A DNA stretch of 63,969 nt from Nocardia wallacei. Its GTDB lineage: Bacteria > Actinomycetota > Actinomycetes > Mycobacteriales > Mycobacteriaceae. Of this stretch, positions 35,355-43,401 are shown one piece after another. A program made the translations under genes and the position numbers. The notes under the pieces were generated by a model, which worked only from the letters and a program-made list of their open reading frames with translations, was not told where the DNA came from and ran no database searches. How positions within the stretch are numbered: position 1 is the stretch's first letter; every line of letters begins with the position of its first letter. Where the stretch lies: contig NZ_JARWOP010000207.1 in assembly GCF_029868745.1 (NCBI RefSeq), positions 1 to 63,969 on the forward strand, in the 5' to 3' direction.

Positions 35355-36473
35355 ATGTCTTCCATCGACCCAACCGATCCACGACCGTACTCGCACCTGT
35401 CGGATTACCTCGTGACGCACGGCAGCATTCAAGCTGCGGCAATCAAGGAATATGATGAAGCTCTCGACGCCGCTCCCAATGAAGCTGCGATGCAGAAGTT
35501 TCTAGAAGAGCATCCTCGATTCTTGACTCAGCTCCTTAGAGGTGGTGGTGATCGCTGGGTTATCCCAACAAAGAGGTTGGGCTCGGAGCATGTGACCGAC
35601 TTCCTAATTGCGGATCAAGATTCAGCGGGTCTGGTTTGGTATGCCGTCGAACTCGAACGTCCACAAGCCAAGCTGTTCACAACAAAAGGTGACCCAACGT
35701 CCGCACTAACACATGCAGTTCGGCAAATAAATGACTGGCGCAGCTGGTTGTCCCGAAACCGCGATTACGCGAGCAGATCCCAAACGGAATCCGGGCTTGG
35801 CCTGCAGGACATCGATCCGGAACTCGATGGCATTATCGTGATTGGACGCAGAACTGAGCAAGCGCGGGATATTGATGATCGGCTGCGCCGACTTGCCCGA
35901 GATCATCGTCTTACAATCTGCACCTTTGACTGGCTCGCCGAAACCGCACGCCAGACGCTCCCCCCTCCCAACCCGATGGCGGACTTCCTTCTCTCTTTCA
36001 GGAGCGAGAAGAGGGTAAGCGAGCAGGCGGTGCAAGAGGTATTCGGCAGCATCGGCTCGGCTACCAGTTTTGTTAGTGCCGCTCGGACGGTCGATTGGGA
36101 ATCTGTCGAAATTGCCGACGGTGTAGACGCTTTATTTTACATAGTAAGGACGTACCGTAAACATCCGCCTGAGCTGGGTCTATACGATTGGAACGATTGG
36201 CAATCATGGATAATCGAGAACGGTGTTTCTGAAAATAATATGAATTTCATGGTCTCCGAACAGGAGCCAAGCTCAGAGCTTCGCGAAAAATTGGAAGTTA
36301 ACGCTGATGGCGTGTGGTCCCTGCAAGAGAAGGGTCGTTGGCCTCAGCTAAGTGTGTTGGCATTCATCCCACGTGATCTCGAGCTCGACATAGCAAAGAA
36401 GCGTGCAGAAGTAGCGCGCGAACTCTTCATCCGATACTGGAATTCTCGGTCGACAGCGCAGGAGTTTGAGTAA
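35355..36473 (+). CDS. Shedu-like (DUF4263) nuclease, defence cargo
   Basis: A 372-residue protein (ATG 35355; a GTG three codons earlier is possible). Residues about 45-135 match the DUF4263/SduA core: FLEEHPRFLTQLLRGGG, TDFLIADQ, WYAVELERPQAKLFT and QINDWRSWLSRNR, with Asp82, Glu99 and Glu101 as likely metal ligands of a PD-(D/E)xK-type nuclease. The C-terminal half (about 230-372) is unassigned. The gene is AT-richer than its neighbours, lies alone on the + strand and converges with the metallophosphoesterase gene. Shedu proteins protect bacteria from phages, so defence of the lysogen is inferred. Confidence 0.7.
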   Translation: MSSIDPTDPRPYSHLSDYLVTHGSIQAAAIKEYDEALDAAPNEAAMQKFLEEHPRFLTQLLRGGGDRWVIPTKRLGSEHVTDFLIADQDSAGLVWYAVELERPQAKLFTTKGDPTSALTHAVRQINDWRSWLSRNRDYASRSQTESGLGLQDIDPELDGIIVIGRRTEQARDIDDRLRRLARDHRLTICTFDWLAETARQTLPPPNPMADFLLSFRSEKRVSEQAVQEVFGSIGSATSFVSAARTVDWESVEIADGVDALFYIVRTYRKHPPELGLYDWNDWQSWIIENGVSENNMNFMVSEQEPSSELREKLEVNADGVWSLQEKGRWPQLSVLAFIPRDLELDIAKKRAEVARELFIRYWNSRSTAQEFE

Positions 36474-36481
36474 ACCAGCGA

Positions 36482-37618
36482 CTAAACCAACGATAGGTCA
36501 GCTATGTCTCCGCCGCGGGTGAGGTAGATCAGAGCGCCGCGGCGGGACTCGACGCCGTGCTGCTCGCGGTAGTAGTTCGAGCCGCCGTCGAGCGTCGAGG
36601 ACTGGATCCGCGCACGCTTATCCGTCGTCTCCAGCTCCCACGTGTGGTAGTGGCCGTGGACCAGAACGTCAGCGGCTCCGGGGTTCTGGCCGTGGAACGC
36701 CTGACCTGCCCACCACTCCATCGCCTTGCCGCGGCGCCACTGATGGCCGTGCGCGATCGTGAAGACGGTGTCTCCGGCCGGGACGGTCATGTAGCCGCGC
36801 TCGGGGTCCGGCGTGCGGATCTGCACGTGCCCGTACGCGGCTGCGTTGCGTTCGAGGCCCTTGGCGACGCTGCTCGCGGCATGGGTGGCCCAGCCGTCGC
36901 CGGGCCGGGTGATCTGGAATCGCTGCGCCTCATCGTGGTTGCCGTTGACGACGTCGACGAGCAGTTCGTCTGTGCTGTCGGCGAATCCGTCGATCGTCGT
37001 GTAGAGCAGCTGCTCGAACACGGCGATCTGCTCGGTCACGGTGAGATCGGTGCGCCACCAGTTCCGGCCGCCCTGGCTCTGGTTCCCCTCGACGCAGTCG
37101 CCGGGGAACATCAGGTGAACCGTGCCGACGGTGCGCGCGGCGCGCAGCTGCCGGTACTTCTCGATGGCACGCTCGACCGCTTCGAGGTAGCGGGCAACAA
37201 TCTGATCGGTTCCGCCGTTGTCGCTCTTGCCGATCTGCAAGTCCGATGCCTGGAAGTTGAAGACGGCCGGTCCGCCGGCCTGCGGGCGCGGGGCGGGTGC
37301 GCGGTCGATGATCTGGGCGATCAGCTGCTCGGCTGCGACGCCGCCTGGTCGGTCGGCGACGATATAGAAGCGGTCGGCCTGGAGCCATTCGCCGGTGAAG
37401 CTCTGCCAGCGCGAGATGCGCACGGGCCGCTCAGGATCCAGCCGCACTCCTTGTCCCGCAAGGCCGTGCTTCTTGAGAAGTTCGTCGAACGCGACCGTCT
37501 CGTCGACGGGGTGCGGGTCCGAGTCGACGAAACCGGTCCGGCCGTCGTACTCGATGCGTGGTTTGTACTGCGGTTCACGGGCGGGCGGCTGGGCGGCCAG
37601 ATCGGCGGCGATTCCCAT
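36482..37618 (-). CDS. Metallophosphoesterase
   Basis: A 378-residue protein, ATG at 37618 with AAGGA upstream. The calcineurin-like motifs are visible: FPGDCVEGNQ near residue 180, VVNGNHDEAQ near 236, IAHGHQW near 312 and VHGHYHTW near 339. Phage enzymes of this class act on nucleic acid ends or cyclic nucleotides; the substrate is unknown. It ends its operon, convergent with the Shedu-like gene. Confidence 0.8.
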   Translation of the reverse strand: MGIAADLAAQPPAREPQYKPRIEYDGRTGFVDSDPHPVDETVAFDELLKKHGLAGQGVRLDPERPVRISRWQSFTGEWLQADRFYIVADRPGGVAAEQLIAQIIDRAPAPRPQAGGPAVFNFQASDLQIGKSDNGGTDQIVARYLEAVERAIEKYRQLRAARTVGTVHLMFPGDCVEGNQSQGGRNWWRTDLTVTEQIAVFEQLLYTTIDGFADSTDELLVDVVNGNHDEAQRFQITRPGDGWATHAASSVAKGLERNAAAYGHVQIRTPDPERGYMTVPAGDTVFTIAHGHQWRRGKAMEWWAGQAFHGQNPGAADVLVHGHYHTWELETTDKRARIQSSTLDGGSNYYREQHGVESRRGALIYLTRGGDIADLSLV

Positions 37619-37853
37619 GCTCAGTCCTTCGGGGGCAAGGGCAGTCGCCGAGCGTGTGGGCGTAGAACATGGCGGAGCTGCCGGTGTAGCCGCGGGCGCG
37701 GGCGACTCGGAGGAGCGCGGCTTTGGTGCCTCCATTGGAGAGCCACGCGTCAGCTTCGGCGCGGTCGGAGTCGGTGAGTGTGTCGAACCATCGGCCGCTG
37801 ATACACGCTTTCGCGGAGGCGGATTCGGCGATCAGGTCGTCGGTCAGGCTCAT
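37575..37853 (-). CDS. Small helical protein with possible HTH
   Basis: A 92-residue protein (LTDDLIAESASAKACISGRW, DSDRAEADAWLSNGGTKAAL) overlapping the metallophosphoesterase start by 44 bases. It has the look of a small DNA-binding phage protein, but no family can be named. Confidence 0.5.
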   Translation of the reverse strand: MSLTDDLIAESASAKACISGRWFDTLTDSDRAEADAWLSNGGTKAALLRVARARGYTGSSAMFYAHTLGDCPCPRRTEHGNRRRSGRPAARP

Positions 37854-38191
37854 CAGAACCCGATGCAGTAGCGGATGACCTGGAACGGTCCGCGGGCTGC
37901 GAGGTCCTGGCTGTCCAGAGCGACGTCGGAGCCGGTTGTGTACCAGCTTTCGCGCGCCTTTTCCCAGATCGAACCGTCGGTCTTCGACATGACGATCGCG
38001 TTGTCGGTGAATCCGTCGAGAAACTTCACCACGTCGGCCGAGGCTGCGACGACACTCGGCCAGTTGCTGGCCGTCAGGCTGCCGAGTACCCGCGCGAGGG
38101 AACACAATTCGGCAGTCCCCGCGGCGCATTGGCGGCTGAAGTCCGGGTCGACTTCGACAGCGATGGCGGCGTGGAGAACTGCGTCGATCAC
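37853..38191 (-). CDS. Hypothetical early protein
   Basis: A 112-residue protein from GTG at 38191; its stop shares one base with the next start (TGATG). Mainly helical, with SAKTDG-like loops and no recognisable motif. Confidence 0.45.
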   Translation of the reverse strand: MIDAVLHAAIAVEVDPDFSRQCAAGTAELCSLARVLGSLTASNWPSVVAASADVVKFLDGFTDNAIVMSKTDGSIWEKARESWYTTGSDVALDSQDLAARGPFQVIRYCIGF

Positions 38192-38273
38192 GCGGTAAGG
38201 CTGGGCAGGCAAACGGTGCTCCTGGGGGCTGGTTCGGTGAGGAGAGGGAGCGGCCTGGCGGGACCGCGCCGTC

Positions 38274-38594
38274 TCAGGCTGCGGGGGCGAGGTACTTCGC
38301 GGCGACCGCTTCGGGGCGGGCCGGGTAGAACTCGCCGAGTGGGCCTTGGAGCACCCAATCGTGTGCCTTGAGCGGAAGCCATTGCTTCCGTTCGCTGTTC
38401 CACACTTCGGCTGTGATGTCCGGGTCCTGGTAGGCGGCCGGGTATGCCTGGTCGCCTGGGTATTCGCGCACGCAGGGGACGGGGCCGAATGCCTTGCGGC
38501 CGAGCATTTCCACATTGATCTCGTGGACGTTGTCGCCGGTGTACTGGACGGCCTTGATGTCGATCGGCTTGGCTCGCAGGGTGACGGCAGGCAT
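38274..38594 (-). CDS. Small phage protein, PGDWI-like domain
   Basis: A 106-residue protein. The start (AKPIDIKAVQYTGDNVHEI) and a later HDWVLQGPLGEFYPARPE resemble the short beta-domain proteins of many phages in which a GDWI or DWVL motif precedes a Pro-rich turn. Function unknown. It follows its neighbour with no gap. Confidence 0.55.
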   Translation of the reverse strand: MPAVTLRAKPIDIKAVQYTGDNVHEINVEMLGRKAFGPVPCVREYPGDQAYPAAYQDPDITAEVWNSERKQWLPLKAHDWVLQGPLGEFYPARPEAVAAKYLAPAA

Positions 38595-38915
38595 TTAGGC
38601 GCGCACTTCGATCAGAGTTGCGTCGGCGGGGGCTTCGATAGTGAGACGCCCGGTGTGGTCGTTGTCCGTTGCGGGGCCGAGAGTGATGGGCCAGGCGGGG
38701 ACGGGCCGGGTCTCGTTGGTCGGGCCGACTGCGATGTTCCAGCATCCTGTGTCGGGGTCGTCGTCCAGGCGGACTCGGAGTTCGCCTGTCGCGGAGACGA
38801 TGTGGAACTGGGCGCCGCTATAGGCGTCGAACTCGTCGCGTCGGCCCTCGAAGTCGTCGGCAGTGACGACGACTGCGGTGTCGTCGTTCTTGCCGGAGAA
38901 GCTGTAGCGGGGCAC
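38595..38915 (-). CDS. Small beta-rich phage protein
   Basis: A 106-residue protein from GTG at 38915, with alternating acidic and aromatic residues (RYSFSGKNDDTAVVVTADDF). No family recognised. It precedes the gene at 38,274 without spacing, so both are one transcript. Confidence 0.45.
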   Translation of the reverse strand: MPRYSFSGKNDDTAVVVTADDFEGRRDEFDAYSGAQFHIVSATGELRVRLDDDPDTGCWNIAVGPTNETRPVPAWPITLGPATDNDHTGRLTIEAPADATLIEVRA

Positions 38916-38958
38916 GCGCTGACCGTATGGCCTGTTGGAGCTGGTTGCAGAGTTGGAG

Positions 38959-39768
38959 TCACCGTGAGGGCGGAGTACGGCCCTCAGCGTAGGCAGCAGT
39001 CAACAGATTGATGAAGGCAGAAGCCGTTATGAGGATGTACCGTGCAAGTGCTTGCGACACTTCCGGAGCGTTCTCGCCACCATGGCGGATCCCGTCTGCA
39101 TCGCTCGCGTAGCCGTACATCTTCTTCCATGCGTCAAGTAGAGCCGGGTGGCTGAACTGGCCGTCACGCTTGAGTTGGTCGACTGCTCCACCAAGTGTGT
39201 TCTTGCCGGTCAGCGATCCCGCAAGTGCTTCCACTGCGCTGATTGATTCTTTGACGGAATTCGGATAATCGGGCTCAGTCCTGTTGGACAGCAAGGAGAC
39301 TGCGGCACCCAGATGGTGTTGAACGGCATCGTGCTCAACCGACAGTGCCTGTTCGATCTCCTTCAATTCGCCGGTATCGCTGATCGGGACAACTTCACCC
39401 TTGGTCACGCGGTAGCCAGCGAGGTTCCGTTCGAGAATATAATTGAAGGTGGAGATGTCTTCGTCCTTATTCTCTGCCACCTCCTCAAGTATCGCCTCGA
39501 TTAGGTCGTAGACCTCGTACCACTCTGAGGATTTGAACCGTATCTTAATCGCTGCTTCCAGCTCGGACCTCCGCTGCGGGTACTTATCCAAATCAAGGAA
39601 GAAATGGTGTACCCAGACTTGTCTGAAGATTTCATCGGGATCGTCATTCTCATTGAAATACAGGGTGTATACGAGATTCCAGAGATCGGTGCGAAGGTCG
39701 GCGTCTATCTCTTCGACCTGAGCGACTTTGCGCACAGGAACGTAGCCGAGCCGTTGTGAGAATTTCAT
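38959..39768 (-). CDS. AbiJ-like abortive infection protein
   Basis: A 269-residue protein from ATG 39768; an open upstream extension is less likely. The N-terminus (KFSQRLGYVPVRKVAQVEE, DLRTDLWNLVY) matches the AbiJ N-terminal domain 4 pattern. The C-terminal part (about 135-260, with GGAVDQLKRDGQFSHPALL and DGIRHGGENAPEV) looks like the associated HEPN-type domain. Such proteins stop phage growth by toxic RNA cleavage or similar means. It is AT-richer than adjacent early genes and lies between operons, as cargo. Confidence 0.65.
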   Translation of the reverse strand: MKFSQRLGYVPVRKVAQVEEIDADLRTDLWNLVYTLYFNENDDPDEIFRQVWVHHFFLDLDKYPQRRSELEAAIKIRFKSSEWYEVYDLIEAILEEVAENKDEDISTFNYILERNLAGYRVTKGEVVPISDTGELKEIEQALSVEHDAVQHHLGAAVSLLSNRTEPDYPNSVKESISAVEALAGSLTGKNTLGGAVDQLKRDGQFSHPALLDAWKKMYGYASDADGIRHGGENAPEVSQALARYILITASAFINLLTAAYAEGRTPPSR

Positions 39769-39796
39769 ATCGGAATGATGCCAGGCCACACCGACC

Positions 39797-40234
39797 TCAT
39801 GGACAGTGTGCACTCGGCACGGCGCCGTCGAACTTCCCGAGGTCGCCGGTCTGGGCGATGCCGAGCTTGCCAATTCCGATGTGCCCGTTGGCCAGCCGGT
39901 GATCGTAGGTGTCGGTGCTGCCGGTCGAGCAGTTGATCCGTACCCAGTACCCACCCTCGGCCAGCGTCGGCCGCAGCGTCCGGGCCACCTTGTTGTAGGT
40001 GTTCAGCAGGTCGGTCGGATCGGCGCTCGACGTTGTCACCCGGATCTCCTTGCCGACGACCTCGTGTGTGTACGGAGGCGGCTCGGGGAAGGCGGTGGCC
40101 GAGGCCGGCGGGGCGCTCTTGGTGGACGACGGCGCCGCGCTGGTGCTGTCGGTGCTGGAGCATGCGACGACGACCGAAGCGGCGGCAGTGGCGATGAGAG
40201 CGACCAAAACGGCCGGTCGAGCAGAGCTGATCAC
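39797..40234 (-). CDS. Secreted lipoprotein (cargo)
   Basis: A 145-residue protein with a signal peptide and lipobox (ALIATAAASVVVACSS, Cys at about 25), then a Ser/Thr/Pro linker and a compact domain with two Cys (RINCSTGS, SAHCP) likely joined by a disulfide. It would sit on the outer face of the membrane. A terminator-like hairpin just upstream separates it from the early operon, so it may be expressed from the prophage. Phage lipoproteins can block superinfection, which is inference here. Confidence 0.6.
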   Translation of the reverse strand: MISSARPAVLVALIATAAASVVVACSSTDSTSAAPSSTKSAPPASATAFPEPPPYTHEVVGKEIRVTTSSADPTDLLNTYNKVARTLRPTLAEGGYWVRINCSTGSTDTYDHRLANGHIGIGKLGIAQTGDLGKFDGAVPSAHCP

Positions 40235-40273
40235 GAATAGATCATCCTGGCTGGAAGGGTTCTCGTTACCAGA

Positions 40274-40307
40274 AAGCCCCGCTGGCGGGGGATCGCCAGC
40301 GGGGCTT
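40274..40307 (-). terminator. Strong hairpin upstream of lipoprotein gene
   Basis: AAGCCCCGCTGGCG and CGCCAGCGGGGCTT form a perfect 14-bp stem with a six-base loop. It lies between the last gene of the early operon (stop at 40,321) and the lipoprotein start. It probably ends early transcription. Confidence 0.75.
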
Positions 40308-40320
40308 GGTGTCCGGTGCT

Positions 40321-40425
40321 CTACAGCTCTCCGGCCTGTTCGAGGATCCGCATCGCGTATGCGACGGCGTCGGCGCTGTACATATCGCGGTGCTCGAACA
40401 CGTAACGAGCTTCGGCCGTCGTCAT
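40321..40425 (-). CDS. 34-residue early protein
   Basis: ATG at 40425 overlaps the stop of the preceding gene (ATGA), giving a 34-codon frame (TTAEARYVFEHRDMYSAD at the start) that ends just before the terminator hairpin. Translation coupling and position support a real gene; function unknown. Confidence 0.5.
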   Translation of the reverse strand: MTTAEARYVFEHRDMYSADAVAYAMRILEQAGEL

Positions 40426-40634
40426 GCGGGCCACCCCACTTCGCGCCGGAACGCGGCCTTGCGGCGCTCCTGCAAGTCGCGCAGCTCGTGTAGATCCTCG
40501 CGGTACTTGATCCGGTCGCTACTCGACGGCGTGGCCTGCAACTTGTCGGTCAGGGTGCGGATCTGCTGATCGAGCGCGACCCGTTCGTCGTGCGCGGCCT
40601 GGTCGACGATCCGCGGCTGATCGGGGGCCGTCAC
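40422..40634 (-). CDS. Small coiled-coil early protein
   Basis: A 70-residue protein from GTG at 40634, largely a charged helix (DERVALDQQIRTLTDKLQ, EDLHELRDLQERRKAAF). It overlaps both neighbours by four bases. A CACTGCGCG sequence coincides with its start, possibly by chance. Confidence 0.55.
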   Translation of the reverse strand: MTAPDQPRIVDQAAHDERVALDQQIRTLTDKLQATPSSSDRIKYREDLHELRDLQERRKAAFRREVGWPA

Positions 40635-41026
40635 TGCGCGACTCCGTCCCTGTGCGGCTTCGGCATTGCGGCAGCCAGCTTCTCGGCGGCGATCCGGGCG
40701 ATCGTGGCGCACTGCTGGGCCTGCGCGCCGCGGTGCGCTGACGGGTGGGTGAGCACCGCGCGGATACGTTCGAGGGCCTGGTGAGCGTCCCGCGCGGCGA
40801 ACACCATGTCGATGAGCGTTTCCCGGCGGGTCTCGGCCCGGTTGTCTGCGGTGCGGAATTCCCGCGAGAGGTTGGCGTTGCGCCGATTCATGGTCGCGAG
40901 GTGGTCGAGCAAGTCGGCGGTCTCGCGGGTGGTGAGAGTGAGGGTGGGGTGCTGCTCGCCGCTGAGGATGGCGTCGGCCGCGGCGGTGGCCACCTTGGCG
41001 TGGAGCGTGTCGACGATATGGGGCAC
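40631..41026 (-). CDS. Hypothetical helical early protein
   Basis: A 131-residue protein from GTG at 41026 behind the conserved AAAGGAACCA leader. Helical and Arg/Ala-rich (TRETADLLDHLATMNRRNAN). No family recognised. Confidence 0.55.
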   Translation of the reverse strand: MPHIVDTLHAKVATAAADAILSGEQHPTLTLTTRETADLLDHLATMNRRNANLSREFRTADNRAETRRETLIDMVFAARDAHQALERIRAVLTHPSAHRGAQAQQCATIARIAAEKLAAAMPKPHRDGVAQ

Positions 41027-41030
41027 GATC

Positions 41031-41058
41031 TGGTTCCTTTCGGTGCGCTGGCGGGCGC
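41031..41058 (-). promoter_or_regulatory. Start leader plus CCGCCA-loop hairpin
   Basis: TGGTTCCTTTCGG (from 41031) is the leader on the opposite strand; next to it GCGC, TGGCGG, GCGC (41045-41058) forms a short hairpin whose loop reads CCGCCA in the mRNA. It serves the gene starting at 41026. Confidence 0.6.
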
Positions 41059-41126
41059 GTGGTGCGAGGATGACCGGGCTGGGCGGGCCACTGTGCGTGA
41101 CCCGCCCGGACCAATTCATTCGGGGG

Positions 41127-41580
41127 TCAGAACGGCGGCTGCTCGTCCTTGGTGGTGGTGCCCCAGGGATCCGTCGTCCGCGGCGCTCGACCGCTGACCA
41201 CCGTTGCCGTTGCCGTTGCGGCTGACCTTGCTGACCTTCGCGGTCGCGTACTTCAGCGACGGGCCGACGTCCTCGACCTCCAACTCCACGCTGGTGCGCT
41301 TCTGGCCGTCCTTCTCCCAGCTGCGGGACTTCATGCGGCCGTGGACGATCACGCGAGTGCCCCTGGTCAGGCTCTCGGCGACGTTCTCGGCCGACTCACC
41401 CCAATACGCGCACCGCATGAACAGCGCTTCGCCGTCCTTCCACTCGTTCGTCCGGCGGTCGAACGTGCGCGGCGTCTGGGCGACCGTGAAGTTCACGACG
41501 GCCTGCCCGGCGGGCGTGTACCTGAGTTCCGGATCGGCGGTCAAGTTGCCCATCAGGGTGGTCAGGGGCTCGTTGGACAT
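41127..41580 (-). CDS. ssb: Single-stranded DNA-binding protein, frame disrupted at the C-terminus
   Basis: The OB-fold is clear ([39 protein letters not shown]). As read, the protein ends in an odd [15 protein letters not shown] tail, stopping at 41,116. One base less near 41,165-41,173 restores a [10 protein letters not shown] ending with stop at 41127-41129, the acidic, Phe-terminated tip that bacterial SSBs use to bind partner proteins. One extra base is therefore present. It would coat single-stranded DNA during phage replication and work with the Rad52/Sak-like annealing protein. Confidence 0.85.
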
Positions 41581-41607
41581 GGTTGTGTTCCTTTCGGGTG
41601 GGTTACT

Positions 41608-41886
41608 TCAGGACTTGCGGTCGTTGTGGGCGTTGCGGCACGGGAAGCACCGGCAGCCCCAGTTCTGGTAGGTGCTCGCGGTGCCGTGCTGAAGCCGGTT
41701 GCCCTTGTTGTCGCAGGGTGCGTACCAGCGGCCGTTGCGCAGGATGCGCCGGTCGAGCCGAGCGCGCCGGATGCCAGCGGTGTAGACGCGCAACGCTTCT
41801 CGGCAGTCCGCGCATCGGCAGCCGTGCTTGGTGTAGCTGTTGAGGCTGCCGTGCCGGATCACCGGGGGCTCGAGGACCGCGGTCAC
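41608..41886 (-). CDS. Small zinc-binding protein with duplicated motif
   Basis: A 92-residue protein from GTG at 41886. Two halves repeat the same pattern: HGSLNSYTKHGCRCADCR and HGTASTYQNWGCRCFPCR, each with three Cys that could bind zinc. Such short duplicated knuckle proteins are frequent in actinobacteriophages and have no defined role. Confidence 0.6.
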   Translation of the reverse strand: MTAVLEPPVIRHGSLNSYTKHGCRCADCREALRVYTAGIRRARLDRRILRNGRWYAPCDNKGNRLQHGTASTYQNWGCRCFPCRNAHNDRKS

Positions 41887-42143
41887 TGCTCGGCCTCCGC
41901 TACCCGCTTGAACCCTCGGCCGCCGAGCCGGTCGGCGCGCATCTTCGTCGGCCGCATCGGCTCGGTGACCTGGCCGTCGTACTCCTGGCGGGTCACGATG
42001 CACAGCGCGAACGTCTCGCCGTACTCGGCTTCGAGGCTGTCGACCAGCAACGTACGAACGTTCGACGGACGGGTGTCCTGGAACTGGTCGCCGGGGCGGA
42101 TGGTCAGGCCCTTCTTGGTGGTGTAGGCGGTTGAGGTGGTCAC
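41883..42143 (-). CDS. Hypothetical early protein
   Basis: An 86-residue beta-rich protein from GTG at 42143 (KKGLTIRPGDQFQDTRPSN), overlapping both neighbours by four bases. Function unknown. Confidence 0.5.
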   Translation of the reverse strand: MTTSTAYTTKKGLTIRPGDQFQDTRPSNVRTLLVDSLEAEYGETFALCIVTRQEYDGQVTEPMRPTKMRADRLGGRGFKRVAEAEQ

Positions 42144-42424
42144 AGGTCGAACTCCATATCTCGTGCGAGGTCGGTGTAGTGGTCCTCGGCGTCGGCGAAT
42201 GCCGGGCCGTCGTCGACGACACAGCCGGGGCACTGGCACAGGGCCGGATCGTTGGCGACGTAGCTGCGCCACGCGCAGTCGCAGAGGTGGGCGTGGTGCG
42301 CGTACGGGTCGGCCAGGTGGACGTCCATGCCGACGTGGCCGGAGAGCACGATGTCGTAATCGTCGGTGTCGTCTGCGATCTCGCGGAGGTCGGCGACCGA
42401 GAGCCGCGCGTAGAGGATGCTCAC
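42140..42424 (-). CDS. Hypothetical early protein with Cys/His cluster
   Basis: A 94-residue acidic protein with HAHLCDCAWRSY and LCQCPGCVVDDG, a likely metal site. It overlaps the DUF3560 gene by four bases. No family recognised. Confidence 0.5.
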   Translation of the reverse strand: MSILYARLSVADLREIADDTDDYDIVLSGHVGMDVHLADPYAHHAHLCDCAWRSYVANDPALCQCPGCVVDDGPAFADAEDHYTDLARDMEFDL

Positions 42425-43401
42425 GCGGACACCTGCGCAGCCTCGGCGGCGGACTTGATTCCGCGGATCTCGTGATAGACGACCGTGTCGGTGTAACCGG
42501 GGACGTAGAGGCTGTCGACGCTGACCGACTTCGCGTTGACGCGGACGACCTTGTACCAGCTGCCTCGATAGTTGATCCAGTCGCCCTTGCTGACGTCGGC
42601 CTTGCTGTAGCCGGTGGTCTCGCCGTTGGCGATCTGCTCGGCGCGGACGCCCTTCCAGTACTCGATCTCGTCGGCGCGCTGGGTCATGCGGGCCTGCACA
42701 CGTTCCCGATAGTCGCCGCTGGCCGGAGGGTCGATGAACACGTACGGCGGACGTCCGCGCTTTCCTCCGTCCAGGGTCCGCTGGTCGCCGCGCTGCTCGG
42801 CTTCCAACTTCTCGATGCGGTTCGCGACGGTGACCGGCGCGTACCTGTGATCGGTTGTGCGGGAAGCAGCTTCGGCGCGCTGTTGGGCGTGGTCGGCTGC
42901 TTTGTGTGCCTCCACCGATCGGCCGAGGGCGTCCCAGGCTCGCTCGATCGACTTGCGGTGTCGATGCTCAGAGTGGTGGCCGATCTTGATCGGCTCTCCC
43001 ATCGGTGGGACTGCGTCATGGGCGCGCTGGTGGGCTGCGTCGGCGGCTTGAGCCTGCCGGCCTCGCCGGTCGGCCTTCGCCTCCAGGGCCGCGACCCTGT
43101 CTTCCTGCCGTTCGGCGCGGGCGGCCTCGGCGTCGGCGGCGGTGCGGGCGGTGCGGTCGATGGACAGTTCGACCGCGTATCCGGCGGCGCGGAGCGCCTT
43201 GGCGGCGGACTCGATGTGCCACTGCTTCGGCTGCCTGTCGCGGGAGTTGAGGATGATCCAGCATTGGAGGCTGCGCGCCCATTTCCAGTGGCCGACAGTG
43301 CGTTTCACGCTGAGCATGACTTCGTAGGTGCCGTCGCCTCGCTCGGTGCCTTCGAGCATGGTGCCTTCGGCTGCGGTGTGGGTGATGGTCAGGTGGCTCA
43401 T
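42421..43401 (-). CDS. DUF3560-like protein
   Basis: A 326-residue protein. The central part (residues about 95-250: ADRRGRQAQAADAAHQRAHD, PPMGEPIKIGHHSEHRHRK) matches the DUF3560 family, common on actinobacterial plasmids and phages; its role is unknown. The N-terminal 90 residues form a separate small domain and the C-terminus is beta-rich (KGDWINYRGSWYKVVRV). Confidence 0.65.
   Translation of the reverse strand: MSHLTITHTAAEGTMLEGTERGDGTYEVMLSVKRTVGHWKWARSLQCWIILNSRDRQPKQWHIESAAKALRAAGYAVELSIDRTARTAADAEAARAERQEDRVAALEAKADRRGRQAQAADAAHQRAHDAVPPMGEPIKIGHHSEHRHRKSIERAWDALGRSVEAHKAADHAQQRAEAASRTTDHRYAPVTVANRIEKLEAEQRGDQRTLDGGKRGRPPYVFIDPPASGDYRERVQARMTQRADEIEYWKGVRAEQIANGETTGYSKADVSKGDWINYRGSWYKVVRVNAKSVSVDSLYVPGYTDTVVYHEIRGIKSAAEAAQVSA

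Noticed and set aside
38959..39954. 331-residue version of the AbiJ-like protein
   Set aside because: The family start motif (KFSQRLG) coincides with ATG 39768; the extra residues are GC-rich and unlike the rest.
40274..40307. Member of the CCGCCA-loop hairpin family
   Set aside because: TGGCGG occurs in the stem rather than the loop, and no start leader follows; it is better read as a terminator.
40632..40640. Additional CACTGCGCG operator at a gene start
   Set aside because: A single copy inside an overlapping coding junction, without neighbours at 11-12 bp; chance is likely in GC-rich DNA.
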